Source of the DNA: Anaerolineae bacterium
GTDB taxonomy: Bacteria > Chloroflexota > Anaerolineae > B4-G1 > SLSP01
Reading direction: 5' to 3'
DNA length: 9,486 bases
Assembly (NCBI GenBank): GCA_016934645.1
Contig: JAFGSL010000697.1
Coordinates: 1-9,486, forward strand
Every line of letters begins with the position of its first letter. The stretch's first letter is position 1. The notes under the pieces were generated by a model. The model was given only the letters and a program-made list of their open reading frames with translations. It searched no databases and was not told the origin of the DNA. The translations under genes were made by a program, and so were the position numbers. Shown here one piece after another: positions 4,805-9,486 of this stretch.

Positions 4805-6592
4805 CTATTCTGTTGTTTTCATAACCACCGGCATATAGATCGTGTAGGGTGGATTGATCCAGAGATGGCTGCATACCGGTTCTGTTTCGACGTAGCCGGT
4901 CGTCGCCGCCACGCAGAATGGGTAAATGCCGTCGGTGAGATCGGGCCATGGAACCGAGACAATCTGTTCATTCCCGCAGCAACCGAGTTCAGAGATCACC
5001 ACGTGCCCAATCGGGATTTGGACACTGCTGTTGCTATAGAACGTCACCGTCAGCGGTTCGCCCACATCCGAATAGCCTCCATTTCTGACGCTGGCATAAA
5101 GTGTGGCCGTGACTGGCGTGGCAACGTCGATCAACCTGGGCGTCCAAACGTCGGTGACGCGTAAGTCTGTCTCCAGGGCCGTGACGTAGAAATCGTAATC
5201 CTCGCCGACGATGTAGTTCGGCCAGGGGAGCGCGATGGTTTTGTGGTCGCCGCAGCATCCCAAATAATCTATTATTGTTCCCTCGATGACGGTATAGCGT
5301 GTTGGGCTAATGGGTGAGTTGCTGATCACTTTGGCGACGACGACCCCTTCCGTACCGATATTCCCACTGTTGGATACGGTGAAGTAGACCGTGGCTGTGA
5401 CCGGTGTCCCCGTGATGGTGACGGGCGTGGTAACGTGCGCGTCGAGCGTAAGCAGGTCCACCGTAGGCGTGACCTGTGCCGTATAGGCAGCATAATCCTG
5501 GCCCATCGTTGTCGGCTGGTGAGTGTACGGATCGAAGAGTGTCCCGCCCGGATAGTCACCGTGATCAAGACTGTACCAGGCCCATCCCTGTACCAACCGC
5601 CCGTCGTCCGGCCGGTAGCCGGTGAGTGGATCGCGGGCTGATTGCATCCAGTCGAATCCGGTGTACATAAATTCACGGCTTTTGGCATCGTAGGTGGAGC
5701 CGCTGTATACCAATCCCTCGTAAAACAGGATGCCGTATTCGGGAATGACCAAGGGGTGGTTGCTGTAGCCGTTGTCGACCATCCACTGGCGGAACGTCTG
5801 GATGCGCTCTGTAAAGATATCGATGTCCCAGTGATCGTATACCGAGTAGAACGTGGCGTATGGCTCGGAAGCGGTACGGCTTGGCCAATCCGGGACCCAA
5901 CACGCCCCCCAGGCAAATGGCTCGGTGGGAATATTGTAGGGATAACACTTCTCGCAAAGAATGTAGCTGTGGATGCTCCACACATCTGCCGGTAGCGGCT
6001 CGCCATAGCGGGTCTGGTATTCTGCCAAGATTTTGTCCAGGTACATAAGGCGCATAGGTGTAGGCTGCACGATGTTGCCGGCGGCGATTTTGGCCGTGGG
6101 ATCGGCGGCCTTGATGAAGACGTACACGTCGTGATAGGCGCGCGCGTACCACTCAGAGCGCATATTATCCATGGCGGTGCAGTCCGGTTCGTTGCCGATG
6201 AACCACGTTGCTCCCGGCTGGTTGGCAATCGCATTGAGCAGTGTGGTCCCGGTAGGGGAGACCGTGAAGCCGATCTGAACGCCGCCGCTTAAGACGGGCT
6301 TGACGTGGACGGTCTGCACGTATTGCAGCGGGGGCAGTGCTGTTGCACCACGTGCGCCCCAATCCCAGTACCACCCGGCATTGAGATAAGCAGGCCAGCC
6401 ACGCGACAGCACATCGGGCACTTTCCTGGTCCACCCGAACCCGAACCGCCCGTTGGCATAGCTAAATGGCTGTGCTTCCAGATCGGGGGCAGAGATGGCT
6501 GCACTTGCCCAGAGCGTGACAGCGATTCCAATAAGTATGGCGACGATAACAATCCCTCTGCGCGACATTCGCCCCACAATCCACCGTTTCAT
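4805..6592 (-). CDS. Secreted clan GH-A-like glycoside hydrolase with two C-terminal beta-sandwich repeats
   Basis: A 595-residue exported protein. Residues 1-41 hold a basic start (MKRWIVGRMSRR) and a hydrophobic core, a signal peptide or anchor. Residues about 45-370 resemble a TIM-barrel glycosidase (GH39/GH128-like). FIGNEPD carries the likely acid/base E135 and VIPEYG the likely nucleophile E285, with DVWSIHSY between them. Two repeated CARDB-like domains follow (about 378-476 and 478-580), each with the motif LGCCG and then a PWP tripeptide. The protein ends IYMPVVMKTTE, like the IYLPLVLK-type tails common on secreted Chloroflexota proteins. ATG 6592 is preferred to ATG 6598 because GGGGGG then sits 8 nt upstream rather than 2. 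Substrate is unknown. It is a monocistronic gene sharing a terminator with the unit opposite. Confidence 0.8.
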   Translation of the reverse strand: MKRWIVGRMSRRGIVIVAILIGIAVTLWASAAISAPDLEAQPFSYANGRFGFGWTRKVPDVLSRGWPAYLNAGWYWDWGARGATALPPLQYVQTVHVKPVLSGGVQIGFTVSPTGTTLLNAIANQPGATWFIGNEPDCTAMDNMRSEWYARAYHDVYVFIKAADPTAKIAAGNIVQPTPMRLMYLDKILAEYQTRYGEPLPADVWSIHSYILCEKCYPYNIPTEPFAWGACWVPDWPSRTASEPYATFYSVYDHWDIDIFTERIQTFRQWMVDNGYSNHPLVIPEYGILFYEGLVYSGSTYDAKSREFMYTGFDWMQSARDPLTGYRPDDGRLVQGWAWYSLDHGDYPGGTLFDPYTHQPTTMGQDYAAYTAQVTPTVDLLTLDAHVTTPVTITGTPVTATVYFTVSNSGNIGTEGVVVAKVISNSPISPTRYTVIEGTIIDYLGCCGDHKTIALPWPNYIVGEDYDFYVTALETDLRVTDVWTPRLIDVATPVTATLYASVRNGGYSDVGEPLTVTFYSNSSVQIPIGHVVISELGCCGNEQIVSVPWPDLTDGIYPFCVAATTGYVETEPVCSHLWINPPYTIYMPVVMKTTE

Positions 6593-6628
6593 AAGCATTA
6601 CCCCCCATCACACTAAAGTATCCCTGCC

Positions 6629-6637
6629 ATTGTACCA
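6629..6637 (-). promoter_or_regulatory. Extended -10 promoter for the glycosidase gene
   Basis: On the minus strand this reads TGGTACAAT: a TACAAT box (6634-6629) with the TGn extension. No good -35 hexamer stands at 17 bp. The predicted start is near 6622, leaving a leader of about 30 nt. Confidence 0.5.
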
Positions 6638-6645
6638 CATCCAGG

Positions 6646-6793
6646 CGTGAATTGACTGTATTTCAATTTTGAGGTGGGACGCACTTGCTTGACTTGTGAC
6701 GGGGTATTTGATATTTCCCCACCCTTCTGCTAGGCGTAAGTGCGTCCCACCTGCTAAGTCGCATTGATTTTGAAACATACCCCGTGAATTGAC
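6646..6793. repeat. MITE-like element with 11-bp flanking direct repeats
   Basis: The direct repeats CGTGAATTGAC at 6646-6656 and 6783-6793 look like a target-site duplication. Between them, 126 bp begin TGTATTTCAA and end in the complement of GGTATGTTTCAA, an imperfect terminal inverted repeat. Inside is an exact 15-bp inverted repeat, AGGTGGGACGCACTT (6672-6686) with AAGTGCGTCCCACCT (6738-6752), and a small inner GGGG/CCCC pair (6701-6704, 6717-6720). A further 9-bp inverted repeat, ACGGGGTAT (6699-6707) with ATACCCCGT (6777-6785), interleaves with the first. There is no coding capacity. The element lies between two divergent promoters. A non-autonomous mobile element is the best reading; a regulatory structure is the alternative. 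Confidence 0.6.
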
Positions 6794-6817
6794 CCCTTTT
6801 TCATTGTGCCGTATACT
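6789..6817 (+). promoter_or_regulatory. Sigma70-type promoter of the DnaA_N/hydrogenase unit
   Basis: TTGACC (6789-6794) and TATACT (6812-6817) are separated by exactly 17 bp, each one mismatch or so from consensus. The predicted start is near 6824, giving a leader of about 70 nt before ATG 6892. The -35 box lies partly in the right-hand copy of the 11-bp direct repeat. Confidence 0.75.
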
Positions 6818-6891
6818 TAGGGTGATTTCCAGCGCACTGTCGTGATTGCGCAAGTTCTTCGCTGTTTCATCAACGCTGTGGAGGTTAGACT

Positions 6892-7803
6892 ATGGGGGAG
6901 AAATTATTCGTCAATCCTTATGCGGGATTTACAGCTGTCCGCAATGTCCTCTTTGACCGAGTGATGCCGGCACTCTCGTCCGATGCCTGGAAAGTGCTGT
7001 GCGTGGCGCTGCGCCAGACGTGGGGCGGCGACGTAGAAAGCGGGCGGGCGATTCCCGTTCATATCACGCTCGCGCAGTTCGAGGAAAAAACCGGCATCAA
7101 AGAGTCCGGTGTTATTGGCAAGGCGCTCCGCGAATGTGTGGACGCCGGGTATCTGTTGCTTGATCAGTCCGGTGAACCTACGACCGACTTTGTGCTGAAT
7201 CGTGAGGTTGAACTGAAGCAGCTTGCCCGGGCTGAGGACAAGACCGAGAAAATCGTTCCGCTACGGCCTGACCTCGAAAGCGCTTTTCAGGCTTTGGTTG
7301 GCTTTGGTCGGGAAATGGGCGCAACCGCCGATGTTGGATTGGTTCGTCGTGCGGTAGTCGATAACGGGACGGATGCCGTCGCCGATTGGATTGCGGTAGG
7401 GCGTTTGATGACGCATTTGGGGCCAGCCGCACGTTTTAAGACGGTGCTGGAGCGGCTCCTACAGGGCGTCCCGCCGCTGCCGCTCAGCATGCTCGCACCG
7501 GAAGAGCTTGCGGAAGTGGAAGAAGCTGTTATGGCGGGCGAGAAGGAAGTGCATGACCTTTCGGCCTCCGAGTTGTGGGAAGCGATTCTGGAGGAGCTGA
7601 GTACCAAGATGCGTAGTAGCAAATTCAAGTTCTTCGAGTCTACGACCGGTGTAGCGCTTGAAGGTGACGTGCTGATGGTCGAAGCGCCCAACGAACGGAC
7701 CCGGGAATGGCTTGAAACCGGACAGTTGGCCGAAACGACTGTGGAAACAGCCAAAGAAGTCGCCTGGCCCGCGTTGACGTTGAAGTTTGTCACCGGAGAA
7801 TAG
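6892..7803 (+). CDS. Winged-helix protein with C-terminal DnaA domain-I-like module
   Basis: A 303-residue cytoplasmic protein resembling replication-initiator or replisome-organiser proteins. Residues about 12-92 fit a winged helix-turn-helix of the Phage_rep_O type: FTAVRNVLFDRVMPALSS, a helix with RQTWGG, then ITLAQFEEKTGI and a recognition-helix-like stretch ending DAGYLLL. The middle (120-220) is largely helical and acidic, without known motifs. Residues 226-301 match the DnaA N-terminal domain (DnaA_N): LWEAILEELSTKM, FFESTTGVALEGDVLMVEAPNERTREWLE. No AAA+ ATPase or DnaA DNA-binding domain is present. GGAGGT (6880-6885) precedes ATG 6892, and a strong promoter lies upstream. It ends 8 nt before the hydrogenase small subunit gene, so the genes are probably co-transcribed; this is an odd pairing. 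The exact role is unknown. Confidence 0.75.
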   Translation: MGEKLFVNPYAGFTAVRNVLFDRVMPALSSDAWKVLCVALRQTWGGDVESGRAIPVHITLAQFEEKTGIKESGVIGKALRECVDAGYLLLDQSGEPTTDFVLNREVELKQLARAEDKTEKIVPLRPDLESAFQALVGFGREMGATADVGLVRRAVVDNGTDAVADWIAVGRLMTHLGPAARFKTVLERLLQGVPPLPLSMLAPEELAEVEEAVMAGEKEVHDLSASELWEAILEELSTKMRSSKFKFFESTTGVALEGDVLMVEAPNERTREWLETGQLAETTVETAKEVAWPALTLKFVTGE

Positions 7804-7811
7804 ACGTTACG

Positions 7812-8675
7812 ATGAAACGCTTCGCCGTATTGCAGCTTTCCGGGTGTGCTGGCTGCGAAGTGGCGCTCCTCAACGCCGAAGCCTGGGTGGAACAGTACAA
7901 GCTGGTCTACATGCCATTGGTGATCTCTGCTGAGGATGTGCCGCAAGTGGACGTGCTGCTCATCAGCGGCGGCGTGCGTACCGACGAAGACCTCTACAAG
8001 CTGCGGCGTGCGGTCAAGAATGCGCAGCAGGTGGTGGCGGTGGGCACGTGTGCGATTTCCGGAGGTGTCGCCAACCTCGGCGACCGTGACGAGGTGCGCG
8101 CGCTCTTCCTGGCCGAAACGGATCGCCCACACGTGCCCCGGCTGCTTCCCAAATCCCACCCGGTCGATGCCTTCGTCACGGTGGATTTGTACGTGCCGGG
8201 CTGCCCGCCAACCTCGGAGTTATTTATGGCAGTGCTGACGGATCCCAAGGCCTTCCAGGCAAGTAAGATCGTCTGCCAGGAATGCGGACGTCGCAAGCTA
8301 CGGGACATGAAGCCCAAGCACCTGTTGGGCTTTCAGCAGGGCGAAGTGTTGCCCGACATTTGTTTGATCAACCAGGGCTATCTCTGTGTTGGTTCTTCGA
8401 CGCGCGGCGGCTGTCGCGCCCCGTGTACACGCGCGGGCCATCCGTGCGTGGGCTGCCGTGGGCCCTCCGATGTCTTCATCGAGAAGGAATCGGATATGTG
8501 GTTCAAGAGCATCAAACGGGTGTTCGCTACGATGACGGATGTGCCGGAAGAGGAAATCGAGCGTGCATTGCGCTCACCGCAGTTGGCGCTGTTCCTCTTT
8601 CAGTTCTCCGATTACGCCGACAACAAAACTGTCGGCGGCGATCACCAGCCGCGCCCGAAAGAGAAGGTGCTGTGA
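7812..8675 (+). CDS. [NiFe]-hydrogenase small subunit, group 3 (MvhG-like)
   Basis: A 287-residue cytoplasmic electron-transfer subunit of a group 3 [NiFe]-hydrogenase. It has no Tat signal, which excludes the periplasmic groups 1 and 2. The proximal [4Fe-4S] cluster ligands are C12 and C15 (SGCAGCEVALL), C80 (VGTCAISGG) and C131 (PGCPPTSE). A C-terminal ferredoxin-like part supplies eight more cysteines, C155, C158, C184, C192, C201, C205, C212 and C215, enough for two further clusters. The segment CLINQGYLCVGSSTRGGC is typical of MvhG/FrhG-type subunits and absent from the short HoxY type. The partner large subunit starts 1 nt after the stop. The Shine-Dalgarno GGAG (7795-7798) is distant (13 nt), so coupling to the upstream gene is likely. 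Group 3c (heterodisulfide reductase-linked) is favoured; 3b is the alternative. Confidence 0.88.
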   Translation: MKRFAVLQLSGCAGCEVALLNAEAWVEQYKLVYMPLVISAEDVPQVDVLLISGGVRTDEDLYKLRRAVKNAQQVVAVGTCAISGGVANLGDRDEVRALFLAETDRPHVPRLLPKSHPVDAFVTVDLYVPGCPPTSELFMAVLTDPKAFQASKIVCQECGRRKLRDMKPKHLLGFQQGEVLPDICLINQGYLCVGSSTRGGCRAPCTRAGHPCVGCRGPSDVFIEKESDMWFKSIKRVFATMTDVPEEEIERALRSPQLALFLFQFSDYADNKTVGGDHQPRPKEKVL

Positions 8676-8676
8676 G

Positions 8677-9486
8677 ATGACGACGCTGACCTTTCCCCTA
8701 AGCCGTATCGAAGGGCATGCCCGTGTTGTCGTCGACGTGCGTGACGGGATTGTACAGTCTGCCAAATTCCAGGCCACGGAGTTTCGTGGGTTCGAGTACT
8801 TGGTGAAGGGTGCGCCTGCCGAGCAGATGCCGGTGATCGTGCCGCGCATTTGCGGTGTGTGCTCAACGGCGCACCACGTCGCCTCCGTCAAGGCGTTGGA
8901 AGATGCCTACGGCGTCACGCCGCCGCCGTTGGCGCTCACCATCCGTGAGTTGTTGATGCTCGGCCAGTTGTTACAGAACCAGGCCACCTCGCTCTTCATC
9001 TTTACGATGCCTGACCGTCTGGGCGTGGATAGCATTTTCGACGTGGGCGAGATCGTTATGGATGGCGACGCGCTTGCGGGCGTAGCGGCGCGTGCACTAC
9101 AGGTGCGACAGGCCGGGACACACCTTATCTCGTTGGCGGGCGGACAGTTCATTCACCCGGTCAAGGCCGTCATCGGCGGCGTGACAGGCGGCATCAGCGT
9201 GGAGGCTGCATCCGCAATGCAGGCCGAACTCGTAGACGTGCTGCCCGTGGCGTGTGCCCTTTTCGACACGTACTGGTCGTATTCGGTGGCGTTGAGTGAA
9301 CGCCTGGGTACCTGGGGCGACGATGCCCCTGCCTGTTACCTCACGGCGGTCAGCGGGACGCAGCCCAACTACTACGGCGACTTCCTGCGGTTGATGGGCT
9401 GTGAGGGTGGCGAAGTCTGCGCGCAGTTTGCGGCGCGCGACTACCGCGCTTTCTTGACGGTGGAAGACGCCGAGTACAGTTACGCC
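8677..9486 (+). CDS. [NiFe]-hydrogenase large subunit, group 3 (MvhA-like), 3' end outside window
   Basis: The first 270 codons of the catalytic subunit, open to the window edge with no stop. RIEGHA (10-15) is the usual N-terminal motif. The L1 motif is RICGVC-x3-H (R57, C59, C62, H66), which supplies two of the four cysteine ligands of the NiFe centre. The following HVASVKALEDAYGV is typical of F420-nonreducing and related group 3 enzymes. The C-terminal DPCxxC (L2) motif and the maturation-protease tail lie beyond 9486. The start ATG 8677 is one base after the small-subunit stop, with AAGGTG (8664-8669) 7 nt upstream. Expected function is reversible H2 oxidation in the cytoplasm. In group 3c enzymes electrons pass via MvhD to HdrABC; whether those genes follow cannot be seen. 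Confidence 0.92.
   Translation, partial: MTTLTFPLSRIEGHARVVVDVRDGIVQSAKFQATEFRGFEYLVKGAPAEQMPVIVPRICGVCSTAHHVASVKALEDAYGVTPPPLALTIRELLMLGQLLQNQATSLFIFTMPDRLGVDSIFDVGEIVMDGDALAGVAARALQVRQAGTHLISLAGGQFIHPVKAVIGGVTGGISVEAASAMQAELVDVLPVACALFDTYWSYSVALSERLGTWGDDAPACYLTAVSGTQPNYYGDFLRLMGCEGGEVCAQFAARDYRAFLTVEDAEYSYA

Noticed and set aside
5326..6234. 302-codon open frame in another frame of the glycosidase gene
   Set aside because: The product is rich in Arg, Ser, Pro and Thr and lacks motifs, typical of a frame-shifted reading of the true gene.
6652..6717. Two further TTGACT hexamers on the plus strand inside the palindromic element region
   Set aside because: The one at 6652 has no -10; the one at 6689 has only TATTTC at 17 bp. 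Neither compares with TTGACC/TATACT at 6789-6817.
7287..8159. 290-codon open frame antisense to the DnaA_N and hydrogenase genes
   Set aside because: It spans two real genes with strong motif support and its own product is low-complexity without family resemblance.
1..9486. CRISPR array, transposase, integrase or phage structural genes
   Set aside because: No regularly spaced repeats and no protein with such motifs was found; the only mobile trace is the short MITE-like element.

Overview
The window reads as a bacterial chromosome segment of moderately high GC with compact gene packing and no phage or insertion-sequence genes. Several traits together suggest Chloroflexota, probably Anaerolineae-like. 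These are a secreted glycosidase ending in a IYMPVVMK-type tail, a winged-helix protein fused to a DnaA domain-I-like module, tandem DUF970/DarA-type PII-like proteins, and an Mvh-type [NiFe]-hydrogenase. This placement is inference from family knowledge, not a database result.

Layout: (1) 1-318 is a tRNA cluster: the 3' part of tRNA-Ser(GCU), then two nearly identical tRNA-Arg genes with the unusual anticodon GCG, followed by a hairpin. (2) 410-1795 (+) encodes a COG2509-type FAD-dependent oxidoreductase. It overlaps tail to tail by 14 bp with 1782-2633 (-), a TrmI-type tRNA m1A58 methyltransferase whose GTG start is set by a clear Shine-Dalgarno. (3) 2634-2817 is a divergent control region with two copies of an AACCTT-n3-AAGGTT palindrome and a consensus TATAAT box. 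(4) 2818-4733 (+) is a tight four-gene unit: two divergent PII-like (c-di-AMP receptor type) paralogues, a protein with an unknown N-terminal domain plus two zinc ribbons, and a histidine phosphatase. It ends at a perfect 32-bp palindrome acting as a shared terminator. (5) 4805-6592 (-) encodes a secreted clan GH-A-like glycosidase with two C-terminal beta-sandwich repeats. (6) 6593-6891 is a divergent intergenic region with two promoters. Between them sits a 126-bp MITE-like palindromic element flanked by 11-bp direct repeats. (7) 6892-9486 (+) is a winged-helix/DnaA_N protein followed almost without gap by the small and (incomplete) large subunits of a group 3 [NiFe]-hydrogenase.

How the genes work together: the four-gene block is a self-contained transcription unit and the best candidate here for an undescribed system. 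One PII-like protein keeps the ligand-binding loop but lost a C-terminal segment. The other keeps the C-terminal strand but lost the binding-loop residues, and both are translated with a zinc-ribbon protein and a phosphatase. The hydrogenase unit is conventional in its catalytic parts but appears to be led by a replication-initiator-like protein, which is unexpected. The remaining genes (FAD enzyme, TrmI, tRNAs) are housekeeping.
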